From NCBI GenBank assembly GCA_934149275.1, contig CAKPEG010000032.1:1-11694 (forward strand): a stretch of 11,694 bases of DNA. Reading direction: 5' to 3'. Source of the stretch: an uncultured Clostridia bacterium. Lineage in GTDB: Bacteria; Bacillota; Clostridia; TANB77; CAG-508. This document shows positions 1 to 7,857 of this stretch, piece by piece. Position 1 is the stretch's first letter; each line of letters starts with the position of its first letter. Both the position numbers and the translations under genes were made by a program. The notes below the pieces were generated by a model that ran no database searches, was not told where the DNA came from, and saw only the letters and a program-made list of their open reading frames with translations.

Positions 1-452
1 ACATACATGTTTCCAGTCTTGTTATTTCCTAATCTTTCAATATTATCGTAGCTTATTCCTACCATTGAAGAACCAAAATTTTTCTTAGCATATGTTGTAA
101 ATTCGTTTATGTTTGAAAAATATCTCTTTTTAAAATCTTCATTAAGTACATTATATGCTGATTGATAATCTCCATCTTCTATACTATTGAAAAAATTTCC
201 TATGTATCTTTTCATTCTACCTGATTCAGATAATTGCTTTATTTCATCTAATTGCATAACTTGCTCATCTTCTGTTTCTTCATTTGATGCACTTGTATTA
301 TTTACAGTTGTATTTGTTTCGTTTCCTTTTTTATTTGATTTAACGATTGCATTTATTACAAAGCATAAAACTCCAATCATAATTATTGCAATTACTACAA
401 TTGCTATTATTATATTTTTGGTATCATTTTTCTTTCTTTTTATAACAATCAT
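1..452 (-). CDS. Partial single-pass membrane protein, possible VirB8-like T4SS component (3' end outside window)
   Basis: This minus-strand reading frame is open for 150 codons and leaves the window before its stop. It begins MIVIKRKKND, has one hydrophobic segment at about residues 13-35, then a polar Asn/Thr/Glu-rich linker (about 38-65), then a soluble part containing MKRYIGNFFNSIEDGDYQSA (80-99). A short cytoplasmic tail, one membrane anchor, and an outside domain opening with helices around 'FFNSIEDGDYQSAYNVLNEDF' resemble the NTF2-like fold of VirB8 and its Gram-positive counterparts. That fold assignment is my inference. It lies 65 bases downstream of the VirB6-like gene, so it is probably the next gene of the operon. 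The start is awkward: AAGGAG directly abuts the ATG, with no normal spacing. No in-frame ATG exists between it and the upstream stop, and the next internal ATG lies inside the membrane segment. Confidence 0.6.
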   Translation of the reverse strand, partial: MIVIKRKKNDTKNIIIAIVVIAIIMIGVLCFVINAIVKSNKKGNETNTTVNNTSASNEETEDEQVMQLDEIKQLSESGRMKRYIGNFFNSIEDGDYQSAYNVLNEDFKKRYFSNINEFTTYAKKNFGSSMVGISYDNIERLGNNKTGNMY

Positions 453-476
453 CTCCTTACTATAATTATGATTTTA

Positions 477-511
477 GCGGACATTATATTATTTTAAATA
501 TTAATGCCCGC
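477..511 (-). other. Intercistronic hairpin between the VirB6-like and VirB8-like genes
   Basis: Positions 477-486 pair with 502-511 to give a 10-bp stem. The single mismatch (481/507) becomes a G-U wobble when the minus strand is read as RNA. It lies between the stop codon at 518 and the ribosome binding site near 455. On the minus strand no U-tract follows, so it is not a standard terminator for the operon; it may stabilise, process or attenuate the message. Read on the plus strand it is followed by TTTTT, but no plus-strand gene precedes it. Confidence 0.5.
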
Positions 512-517
512 CTTTTT

Positions 518-2488
518 CTAGCTCATTTTACTTATAAAATCATCTACATCTTGTGCTGGGTTTTTGCTTCCGGCATTTTTTCTATTTTCATATAAAGAAT
601 TTACTGAAGATGCTAAATTTCTAGTTTGAATTGCTGTTACAACTTTTCTTTCTTCATTTGTCCAAGCATGTCCTAATGGGTTTGTTCTTGGATCATTAAA
701 GTCTAAGCTAGGATCTAATGCCATATCTTGAAGTGCTTTTAAGTGCTGTAATCCAGCTGCTGTTGTTGTATTATATAATGTCGGGTTAGTTCTATTTAAG
801 TCTCTTAATGCATCTTGTATATTATCATCCAAATGCTTCATATTTGTTCCAATTAAACTTTGTGCATATGCTCTTAATTGGTTTCTTGCAGTTTGATTTG
901 TTGTATAGTTATTAAAGTTAAATGTATTATTCTTAGAAATTAAATCTGAGAATTTTTTCAAATCTTTTTGACTTAATTTCATTTCTTCTTTGCTTCCTGG
1001 GCCACCTCTATTTCCGTACATTATGCCACGGGCTGTGTCATATGCTTGCATTCCAACTTGCATTGCATTAGCTTTTGTGTTAAGTCCCATTTCATATGCA
1101 GCTCCTGTAATACCAGCTCCAATAGGAATGCTTTCTTTTACAACCTTTCCAACTGCTTTTCCTATTTCTGAATTTCCAGCTGCTTTTGCTGCTGATGCAA
1201 CTCTACTATTTTTAATTGCTTGAACTGGTTTTGTATTTCCAACTTTTGATGCAACATTTTTACCAAAATCTGTTTTAGCAACTGCCCCAGCTGCTGATCC
1301 AGCAATTTGTCCAGCTCTTTTTGCCACATCTCCAATTGCTTTAACTGTAAATCCGGCTGCAACAGTATCTGCAAGGCTTGATGCCTCTTTAAATCCGAAT
1401 ATTTTTTTAACAATTCCTTCTGCAGTCCACATAAATTTCATGCAGATAATTGCTAATATCATTTTTGCTAATGAAGCTTTTGTTCCTAATGTGTTCATTA
1501 TTGTTGAAATAAAAACTAAATATATAATACAGTGAAATGGTTGTATTAATACGTTAAACATGAATTCTTTCATCCATGTGTTCAAAGCTTGTGCTTTTGC
1601 GTCTTTTACTTTATCAATCGCATATGTAATTGTTATTAATGGTGAAATTATTATTAAAAATCCAATTGTTAGCATACGTTTTATGTATGTTACTAAAAAT
1701 GCTGTTGTCATACCAACTAAAGCAATATATACAATGAATGCCGTCCATGAATTTGTTGCTCTAATTGATGTTGCTGACATTATTACTAACTTATTTACAA
1801 TTCCACTACCTATTGTTGTTCGTGCAGGTCCTGCTAACATTCCTATAAAAGCATTATTAGCTTCAATTGTAAATATTATTATATAATTTAATAGAAATAA
1901 TATTACAAAACTTACAATCCAATCTGTTAACATTCTTTTATATTGTGCTTGTTCTGATGCTACTGTTGATATTGCCATTCTAATTCCTATATATATTAAA
2001 ACTGCCAATAGTATTATAATCGCAAGTATTCTCAAGATATAATACCAAGTTGCTATATTAGTTCTAATTGTGTTTACAACACTTGTTTCTCCACTAAAAT
2101 TGAAGAAATCTATTTCTGTAATACCAACTCTGTTAAATAAAATATCATCTGGTGTTAGGAATCCTTCAATTTTATCTCCACCTATTTTTGCAATTTGCCC
2201 TATTAACCCCTGAAAGGCCATTCCCATTAATAGGAACATTATTTGTGGAACCTTACTTAATATACCAACTAATCCATCTACTCCTGTTCCAACTACCGAT
2301 AAAGCTGATGTTAAAACTCCATCACTTTCTAATTCCTCTTCATCTATTTCGTTTACAACTGTTGCACTACTTGTATTTCCTGTTGCCTGTACAACTGTGG
2401 CAGGTGTTGCAAACAGTGAAGTAAAAAGATTAATTAATGTTATAAAAACTATGATACAACTCGCTAGTTTCTTGAATCTCCTTTTCAT
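518..2488 (-). CDS. VirB6/TrbL-like polytopic T4SS membrane protein with long C-terminal extension
   Basis: This 656-residue protein is probably an inner-membrane channel component. An N-terminal hydrophobic segment (about 8-27, ending TSLFA, signal-like) is followed by a soluble stretch and hydrophobic segments near 80-98, 147-170, 188-208, 250-290, 312-332 and 340-353. IGIRMAISTVASE (167-179) and ISPLITITYA (281-290) also occur, almost unchanged, in the neighbouring 413-residue protein, so the two are tandem paralogues. Residues from about 375 to 656 have no counterpart there: first an Ala/Gly/Lys-rich stretch with an AGQIAGSAAGAVAKTDFGKN-type composition, then an Asn/Asp-rich hydrophilic tail, probably cytoplasmic. 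The start is preceded by AAAGGAG at good spacing, and the upstream gene ends 17 bases before. Large hydrophobic VirB6/TrbL proteins with variable C-termini are typical of Gram-positive T4SS operons. The family call rests on topology, paralogy and neighbours rather than a diagnostic motif. Confidence 0.78.
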   Translation of the reverse strand: MKRRFKKLASCIIVFITLINLFTSLFATPATVVQATGNTSSATVVNEIDEEELESDGVLTSALSVVGTGVDGLVGILSKVPQIMFLLMGMAFQGLIGQIAKIGGDKIEGFLTPDDILFNRVGITEIDFFNFSGETSVVNTIRTNIATWYYILRILAIIILLAVLIYIGIRMAISTVASEQAQYKRMLTDWIVSFVILFLLNYIIIFTIEANNAFIGMLAGPARTTIGSGIVNKLVIMSATSIRATNSWTAFIVYIALVGMTTAFLVTYIKRMLTIGFLIIISPLITITYAIDKVKDAKAQALNTWMKEFMFNVLIQPFHCIIYLVFISTIMNTLGTKASLAKMILAIICMKFMWTAEGIVKKIFGFKEASSLADTVAAGFTVKAIGDVAKRAGQIAGSAAGAVAKTDFGKNVASKVGNTKPVQAIKNSRVASAAKAAGNSEIGKAVGKVVKESIPIGAGITGAAYEMGLNTKANAMQVGMQAYDTARGIMYGNRGGPGSKEEMKLSQKDLKKFSDLISKNNTFNFNNYTTNQTARNQLRAYAQSLIGTNMKHLDDNIQDALRDLNRTNPTLYNTTTAAGLQHLKALQDMALDPSLDFNDPRTNPLGHAWTNEERKVVTAIQTRNLASSVNSLYENRKNAGSKNPAQDVDDFISKMS

Positions 2489-2505
2489 TTTCTTGCTCCT
2501 TTACA

Positions 2506-3747
2506 TTATTTCAAACTTTTAATTGGCGCATATTCTGACATTGAGTGAATTGATGACATGCTTCTCATCTTGAATATATTCTTAACTATCTTTTCTGCTC
2601 TTGATAGAGTCATAAAGAAAATTACTGCTAAAAATGGTGCAACTTTAAAAATCTCATTTGCTGTAACTATAAATACTAAATATATTCCTGCATGTAATGG
2701 TTGGATAAATGCATTTACCATGTACTCCTCTAGCCAGTTATTGTATGCTCCCGCTTTACCACCTTTTCCAGCTATTGGCGTTTTAGTTGCCGAATATGTA
2801 ATTGTTATTAATGGGGAGATTACAATCAAAAATCCCATTCCCAAAAACCTGAACAAATACATAAAGAAAAATTTAACTTGATAAAATGTCATTACAAAAT
2901 ACATACAGATTACCGCAACATATGACCAACCATTAATTACATTTAATAAATTCATGGTTTGAGACATTATTGATTTCTCAAATCCTGCTCCTGTTTTTAA
3001 AGAAAAGAACATGGCCACTAATGCTTCTGCTATGGTATTTATACATATTATTATGTACGGTGTTACAAACAACAAAACCATACTCACAATCCAATCTTTT
3101 AGCATGCTTTTGTATTTTGCCATTTCCGATGCTACTGTTGATATTGCCATACGTATTCCTAAATATATAAGCATAGCTAATTGAATTACTAAAGCTAAAA
3201 CTCTCATTATATAATAGAATGTTGCAACAGAAGTTTTTATTGCTTGATTTACATCATTTTTATTTTTATCTATATCGAAGAAATCTGCATCAAACAAATC
3301 AATCTGGTTAAATACTGTGTCTTCTATTGTAAACCAGTTAATTGAATATCCTCCAGGTAGTCCAATTGTCGAGTACAAATCTTTACTCCATGCTGTTACT
3401 TCATCTCCTTTTATTAGAAGTTTGCTCGCACCTCTTGTTGTTATTGTTAATAATCCTGAAATAACACCAACTCTCATTGCAATTAGTGAACCTAGACCAG
3501 CGGCTAATGATGATAAAAGCGAAATCGTATTACCCATCTTTTTGGTTTTAGTTCCATTTTCTGTTGTTATGTCTGCTTTTCCATCTTGTATCATCTTATT
3601 CCATGAACTTTCGCCATAGTTTTTTTGAATTGCATCAAAATCCTCAGTATTCACTTCCAATTTTTTCTCTTTGGCATATATGAAATTAGGTATTAAAGTA
3701 TTTGCTAATAATACTACTATTATTAGCCATACTAGCTTTGTTCTCAT
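2506..3747 (-). CDS. VirB6/TrbL-like polytopic T4SS membrane protein (shorter paralogue)
   Basis: This 413-residue protein has a signal-like N-terminus (MRTKLVWLIIVVLLANTLIP), a soluble segment of about 45 residues, a hydrophobic region near 74-102, and then the block shared with the 656-residue neighbour: YYIMRVLALVIQLAMLIYLG (178-197), LGIRMAISTVASE (196-208), a following helix near 219-245, SPLITITYS (311-319) and NAFIQPLHAGIYLVFI (345-360). The C-terminus stops shortly after the last helix (about 370-400), so it lacks the long extension of its paralogue. AAAAGGAG precedes the ATG. VirB4 ends only 17 bases upstream, so the genes are surely co-transcribed. Two VirB6-like proteins could form a hetero-oligomeric channel or act in alternative assemblies; which one applies cannot be read from sequence. 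Confidence 0.78.
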   Translation of the reverse strand: MRTKLVWLIIVVLLANTLIPNFIYAKEKKLEVNTEDFDAIQKNYGESSWNKMIQDGKADITTENGTKTKKMGNTISLLSSLAAGLGSLIAMRVGVISGLLTITTRGASKLLIKGDEVTAWSKDLYSTIGLPGGYSINWFTIEDTVFNQIDLFDADFFDIDKNKNDVNQAIKTSVATFYYIMRVLALVIQLAMLIYLGIRMAISTVASEMAKYKSMLKDWIVSMVLLFVTPYIIICINTIAEALVAMFFSLKTGAGFEKSIMSQTMNLLNVINGWSYVAVICMYFVMTFYQVKFFFMYLFRFLGMGFLIVISPLITITYSATKTPIAGKGGKAGAYNNWLEEYMVNAFIQPLHAGIYLVFIVTANEIFKVAPFLAVIFFMTLSRAEKIVKNIFKMRSMSSIHSMSEYAPIKSLK

Positions 3748-3764
3748 GAATTCTCCTTTTCTTG

Positions 3765-5741
3765 CTATCTATTTTCTGCTCTTAATGCTGCTAATTTGTT
3801 CATATTTGTTTCTATAAATTCAAATTCTTTCTTTGTAGGTTGTATTGCTATGATTGCTGTGTCTTCACCTACTTTTAATAATCCTTCTCCTCTTTGGCAT
3901 GTTGTCAAGAAATACGCTTCACCATCACTTAGTTTGAATACTTCTTTGATGTATTGTATTTCTGATTTATCTTGTGCTAAGAATAGCTTTGTATCTGAAG
4001 ATGTAAGAACTGCTTCAACTTCTTTTTTCTCATAGAAATCTTGGAATCTCTGAGACATAACAGCTAGAGAAACGTTTCTTTTTCTAGCACGTCTTGCCAT
4101 TGTGTTTAAGAAATCAACAGCTTCTGGATATGGAAGCAACATCCAAGCCTCATCAATAAGAACTCTTTTCTTTGAAGCTTTTGATTTATCCTCACTATTT
4201 TTCTTAACATATTTTTCCCAAATCCATGATAGAAGAACTTGTTGAGCAAGTGGTCTTGCAAATCTTTCTTCTAGTTGTGAAATATCTAGGTTTATAAATG
4301 GCATTCCTTCTAGCAATTCAAATGTTGATTGTCCATCGAAGTAAGCCATCTGACCGTTATATGCTCTAACATACTGTCTCATAACTTTTATTAAGTAGCT
4401 ATAATGGAATCTATAATCTGGGTTTGTATTTTCCTCAGCTTTTCTCAAAATTCTTGCATACCAACTTCCTATTGTTGGCATATCTTTTTTCTCTTTTTCT
4501 AATTTATCTCTAACTAATCCTGAATTATTTCTATAAAGGCTATCTACATTACTGTTTATACCTATTGATTCATATTCTTCAGCAACAGATTCTGAAATAA
4601 TCTGTTTTGTTAATTCGTTTACTTCTTTACTTCTTGTACTACCTCTTGCCATTGTTAATAGAGATTGCGTTACGTCCTCTACTTTGTTTTCAACATTTAA
4701 AACAACTCTTTCTCTTCCTGTTATTTCATCTCTCACAATTTCTGGCTCTATATCAAATAAGTTTATAATTGTTTTTGAATTGGGACTGATTATTACATTT
4801 ACTCCTCCAAGAGCTTCTGCAACAATTCCATATTCACCTTCAGCATCAAGTGCTAAACTTTCAATTCCCATTAAAACTGATGATCTAGCTGTTAGTGTTT
4901 TTATTGTAACACCTTTACCAGCACCAGACTTACCGAATATAACCATGTTATAATTTGTAAGTGTTGGACTGAAGTTATCAAATAATATTGGTAGTCCTGT
5001 TTGTCTATTAAATCCAAGTGGTATTCCCTTTTCGTGTCCAATCTCTGATGTAAAGAATGGGAATACTGTTGACATTGAACGTCTATCAAATGTATGTATT
5101 TTTCTAATTTTATTATCTAAGAATGGCATGTTACTTCTGAAGGCTTCGTCTTGGATTGCCCATGCTGGTTTAACACCAATTAAGTTTTTTGACATTTCTG
5201 CTGAAAGTAATTCTGTGTATTTATCAAGTTCTGCAATGCTGTATGCAAACAATGTACATACAATTGATGCATCAAATAATTTGTTAAATCCTGCTGCAAT
5301 TTGATCTCTAAGCTCTTCTGCTTCTGCTCTTTTTTGTGCTAGGATTCTCTCTCTGTTAATATCTCCTCTATCCCATGCAACAATTCTTTCAGACTCTAAC
5401 TCATTAATTGTTCTGTTTAATTCTGTTTGTGATGTATTTTCACCTACTGGATTGATGAATACAGATACATTTAAATCTCCAAATGTATACATTCCTCTTA
5501 AAAATTCTGGGAAAGTACACATTCTTGGTATTGTGGAAACTATCATACTTCTAGCATATCTTGTTCTTCCTGCTGCAATTTGTAGATAATTTGGATTTGA
5601 TGCATCTATTCCTGCTGGAGCAATTAAATCTTTAAGTCCTTTTCTATTTTTCTCTAAAAAGCTTGCTGCTTCTTTTTCTTCTTTTTTCTCTTCTAGTATT
5701 TCTTCTTCATTATTGTTTACTTGTTTTTTATCTTTCTTCAT
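3765..5741 (-). CDS. virB4: VirB4-family T4SS ATPase
   Basis: The ATPase energises assembly and substrate transfer at the cytoplasmic face of a T4SS. The 658-residue protein starts with a charged Lys/Glu-rich tail (1-35), then a VirB4/TrbE-type N-terminal domain (about 36-240), then the RecA-like motor. Visible motor motifs are the P-loop FGKSGAGKGVTIK (269-281), ALDAEGEYG (297-305), Walker B VLIDEAW (527-533), the arginine-rich MARRARKRNVSLAVMSQRFQ (548-567) typical of VirB4, and a C-terminal segment near 585-630. The P-loop is odd: the residue after the lysine is Gly277 where Ser or Thr is usual. A GKG P-loop is familiar from VirD4/TraG coupling proteins, but the rest of the protein reads as VirB4. 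GGAGG lies just before the ATG, and the stop of the preceding gene is 18 bases upstream. There is no transmembrane segment, consistent with a peripheral membrane ATPase docking on the PrgI and VirB6-like partners. Confidence 0.93.
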   Translation of the reverse strand: MKKDKKQVNNNEEEILEEKKEEKEAASFLEKNRKGLKDLIAPAGIDASNPNYLQIAAGRTRYARSMIVSTIPRMCTFPEFLRGMYTFGDLNVSVFINPVGENTSQTELNRTINELESERIVAWDRGDINRERILAQKRAEAEELRDQIAAGFNKLFDASIVCTLFAYSIAELDKYTELLSAEMSKNLIGVKPAWAIQDEAFRSNMPFLDNKIRKIHTFDRRSMSTVFPFFTSEIGHEKGIPLGFNRQTGLPILFDNFSPTLTNYNMVIFGKSGAGKGVTIKTLTARSSVLMGIESLALDAEGEYGIVAEALGGVNVIISPNSKTIINLFDIEPEIVRDEITGRERVVLNVENKVEDVTQSLLTMARGSTRSKEVNELTKQIISESVAEEYESIGINSNVDSLYRNNSGLVRDKLEKEKKDMPTIGSWYARILRKAEENTNPDYRFHYSYLIKVMRQYVRAYNGQMAYFDGQSTFELLEGMPFINLDISQLEERFARPLAQQVLLSWIWEKYVKKNSEDKSKASKKRVLIDEAWMLLPYPEAVDFLNTMARRARKRNVSLAVMSQRFQDFYEKKEVEAVLTSSDTKLFLAQDKSEIQYIKEVFKLSDGEAYFLTTCQRGEGLLKVGEDTAIIAIQPTKKEFEFIETNMNKLAALRAENR

Positions 5742-5759
5742 TACAAATCCTCCTTATCC

Positions 5760-6899
5760 TTAGTCTTCTTTTTTAGGTTCAATTTTTGCATTTTTTATTT
5801 CTTCTTTAGCTCCTTGATAAGTAACTTCATCCATTTGATCTTTATACTCATCTACTAATTCTGTAGCTTTTTCTTTTATTCTTTGCTCTCTTTTCAATTG
5901 CTCTATTTGTTTATATTTATCAGCTCTTACTATACTTTCTGTTGCTAATTCAAGAGCTTGATCTGCTATTTCAGCATCTAATTTTTCTTGTTTCTTTTCA
6001 AGTACATCTTTTCCTGTTGAATATAATGCATCATATTGACCATCTAATGCTTTAGAGAATTGTAATAATTCTGAATCATCTCTGTTATAAGCAATATATA
6101 ATAATTCACAAATTTCTTCTGAACTTAATATTCTACTTGTTACTTCTGAAGCTTGTAATGAACGTATTGCTGTTTGTGCTCTTGTATATAATTCTGAGAA
6201 GCACATTCCATCTATCTCTTCTTGAGGAGTATCAGCACTTGCTCCAGCCTCGCTTGCATAGTATGAAATAATTAAATATGTACGTTGTTGTAACACGTTT
6301 TTATTCAAACTCATTCTTGCAACATATTCTGTTATATCTAATCCATAATCAAGCACTCTTTCTTTTCTTGTTTTTTCAAATTGAAGCTTTTGTAGTAATC
6401 TCTCATTTTTTGTATCTTTTGCAGCTTGAATTCTTGCTTTAACTTTTTCGATATCTTGAGCTATTTCTGATACTTTATTTTTATATTCATCAACTATATC
6501 TCTTAAGTTTAAGCTTCTTGTTTGAATATATAATTGGATTGGGAACCTTAATGTATTTAAAAATTGAACAAATCCTTCTTCAACTGCAATCTTTTCATCT
6601 TCAGACATAAGATCATAGTTAACACCTGAACATTGAATAATCATTACATATTGTGATCTGTTTTTTCTAATAATCATGTTATCTTTTACTTCATCAAATT
6701 CCATGAACTTAAAAATTGATTCTCTTGGCATTCCATTAAAATCTTTTAATTCTTCGTTTTCAATTCCTAATGCTTCTTCTTGCTCTTCCTCTTCTTTTCT
6801 ATTATTCATATAGACTATCAAACCATATGCAGCTATTAATGCAATAATTATAAAAACTAATATTGCTAGAACAATTTGTAATATAGTGATAAGACTCAT
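5760..6899 (-). CDS. Membrane-anchored protein resembling a VirB4 N-terminal domain
   Basis: The 379-residue protein has one N-terminal membrane segment (about 6-30, MSLITILQIVLAILVFIIIA) followed by a Glu-rich linker and a soluble cytoplasmic domain. Residues 82-128 (including SQYVMIIQCSGVNYDLMSED, FVQFLNTLRFPIQLYIQTRS) look like the start of a VirB4/TraC-type N-terminal domain. There follow a helical, charged segment (about 130-185), a second alpha/beta part (200-275) and a long Lys/Glu-rich probable coiled coil to the end (about 297-379). It has no P-loop and so should not be an ATPase. Its ATG directly follows the PrgI stop (TAG then ATG), with AAAGGAGG inside the end of the PrgI gene, so translation is probably coupled. 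It likely tethers or caps VirB4 at the membrane. The family resemblance is my reading of the pattern. Confidence 0.7.
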   Translation of the reverse strand: MSLITILQIVLAILVFIIIALIAAYGLIVYMNNRKEEEEQEEALGIENEELKDFNGMPRESIFKFMEFDEVKDNMIIRKNRSQYVMIIQCSGVNYDLMSEDEKIAVEEGFVQFLNTLRFPIQLYIQTRSLNLRDIVDEYKNKVSEIAQDIEKVKARIQAAKDTKNERLLQKLQFEKTRKERVLDYGLDITEYVARMSLNKNVLQQRTYLIISYYASEAGASADTPQEEIDGMCFSELYTRAQTAIRSLQASEVTSRILSSEEICELLYIAYNRDDSELLQFSKALDGQYDALYSTGKDVLEKKQEKLDAEIADQALELATESIVRADKYKQIEQLKREQRIKEKATELVDEYKDQMDEVTYQGAKEEIKNAKIEPKKED

Positions 6900-7235
6900 C
6901 TATTTTTCCTCCTTTGTGTATACGTACATTTTTTTATTTTTATTAAATTTTATCCATCTAGCTATAATTTCACTTACAGGTTCTCCACCTATCTTTTTAG
7001 TTACTGGCAATCCTGATATTGTTGGTATTTTAAATGCTCCAATTACATACCCCACTAGCGCACATATTGCAGTAAGTACAAGTCCAACTACTTGTAATCC
7101 TATCATTGTAAATATTAATAAAAAAATTAATCCAAATAATAATCCGCATGCTGTTGCTATTAATGATTTTATTGTGAAAATATAAAAAATTCTAGTTTCT
7201 CCTCTTAGATTTCTAGGAATATAATATGTTCCCAT
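6900..7235 (-). CDS. PrgI-family (VirB3-like) T4SS membrane protein
   Basis: This is a 111-residue protein with a short N-terminal Tyr/Pro/Arg part (MGTYYIPRNLRGETRIF), two closely spaced membrane helices (about 18-44 and 47-67), then AFKIPTISGLPVTKKIGGEP (67-86) and a basic amphipathic tail. Size, topology and position directly upstream of VirB4-type genes match the PrgI family of Gram-positive conjugation and T4SS clusters, which stands in for VirB3 and helps recruit VirB4 to the membrane. AAAGGAGG is well placed before the ATG. The gene lies 30 bases downstream of a pilin gene with no terminator between, and it abuts the next gene. Confidence 0.85.
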   Translation of the reverse strand: MGTYYIPRNLRGETRIFYIFTIKSLIATACGLLFGLIFLLIFTMIGLQVVGLVLTAICALVGYVIGAFKIPTISGLPVTKKIGGEPVSEIIARWIKFNKNKKMYVYTKEEK

Positions 7236-7265
7236 AATTTCCTCCTTTGTTCAATTTATTATTTA

Positions 7266-7673
7266 TTATAAGTTTGTACTAACCAATACGTTATATACTA
7301 TTTTCCAAATTGCTGTCGCACCTAAAACAACAACAGCAGATACAACTAATCCTATTAATTGCTGTTTAAGCTTCGCCGCCACTTCTGGGGTAGCAAACAT
7401 ATATTTAATACCCATAACTATTGTAACTGCAACAAGTACAAATACACCAATTACAGTTAATATATTTATTACTGGAATTACAATTGATTTTAAATCACTT
7501 GCATTAACACCTGACTGATCTTGTTTTCCTTTACTTTTCCAATCATCTAATGCTGATCTCATTTCATCAAATGATTTTACTTTCACGTCAGTTGCCGCAT
7601 TTACAGCTGGTTGCAATGTTGATATTAAAATTAATGTTGTAATAACCACAAAAATATATTTAAAGACTTTCAT
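7266..7673 (-). CDS. T4SS pilin-like protein (VirB2/TrbC type), promoter-proximal to machine genes
   Basis: This 135-residue secreted pilin-like protein has a signal peptide (1-27; basic start MKVFKYIF, hydrophobic core, likely cut near AVNA or NAA). A mature polar stretch (28-62) precedes helix 1 (about 63-89), a short basic cytoplasmic loop with GIKYMFATPEVAAKLKQQ (88-105), and helix 2 (about 106-130). Two hydrophobic helices around an 'IKYM.(S/T)(A/S)P' loop is the layout of VirB2-type T4SS pilins and is shared with the three other small genes here. This copy has the longest outside segment and the most divergent loop (TPEVAAKLKQ rather than APSDKA.IK). It has its own promoter and leads the transcript carrying PrgI and the downstream machine genes. 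GAGGAGG precedes the ATG. Confidence 0.82.
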   Translation of the reverse strand: MKVFKYIFVVITTLILISTLQPAVNAATDVKVKSFDEMRSALDDWKSKGKQDQSGVNASDLKSIVIPVINILTVIGVFVLVAVTIVMGIKYMFATPEVAAKLKQQLIGLVVSAVVVLGATAIWKIVYNVLVSTNL

Positions 7674-7705
7674 GCCCTTTCCTCCTCATAATACTAGTTA
7701 TTATC

Positions 7706-7735
7706 ATTATAATATATTTTTTCTCTTCTTTTCAA
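7706..7735 (-). promoter_or_regulatory. Sigma-A type promoter of the pilin-PrgI-VirB operon
   Basis: On the minus strand TTGAAA (7730-7735) and a perfect TATAAT (7706-7711) are separated by 18 bases. Transcription would start near 7699, leaving a leader of about 25 bases with GAGGAGG before the ATG at 7673. It lies just after the terminator at 7796-7835, so it probably starts the second transcript of the cluster. Confidence 0.7.
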
Positions 7736-7742
7736 CATTTTT

Positions 7743-7754
7743 TTACAATTGTAA
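7743..7754. promoter_or_regulatory. Palindrome upstream of the -35 element (candidate operator)
   Basis: TTACAATTGTAA is a perfect 12-base palindrome ending 8 bases upstream of the -35 hexamer. Its position suits an operator, but AT-rich DNA makes short palindromes common, and no binding protein is evident. Confidence 0.3.
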
Positions 7755-7795
7755 CTAGATTGTTATATATTTTTTTCATTTTGCACTTTTCTTAT

Positions 7796-7835
7796 AAAAA
7801 AAAAAAATAAGACTATACCTTTCGTATAATCTTAT
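7796..7835 (-). terminator. Intrinsic terminator after the second and third pilins
   Basis: Positions 7807-7818 pair with 7824-7835 (12 bp, loop of 5). The one mismatch (7813/7829) becomes G-U in minus-strand RNA. A run of 11 U follows (7806-7796). It lies 22 bases past the stop of the gene at 7858-8214 and closes that transcript. Confidence 0.85.
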
Positions 7836-7857
7836 CTTCTGTCTTTTTTACTTGTTA

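Noticed and set aside
187..465. Plus-strand hydrophobic frame
   Set aside because: It is antisense to the single-pass membrane protein at 1-452, whose frame is open throughout and begins with a ribosome binding site. No site precedes the plus-strand ATG.
1162..1413. Gln/Leu-rich minus-strand frame
   Set aside because: It is an out-of-frame shadow inside the 656-residue VirB6-like gene. Its repetitive composition comes from Ala/Gly codons read in another frame.
3765..5741. VirD4/TraG coupling protein (because of the GKG P-loop)
   Set aside because: There is no N-terminal membrane anchor, the N-terminal domain is of VirB4 type, and the MARRARKRN...MSQRFQ block is characteristic of VirB4.
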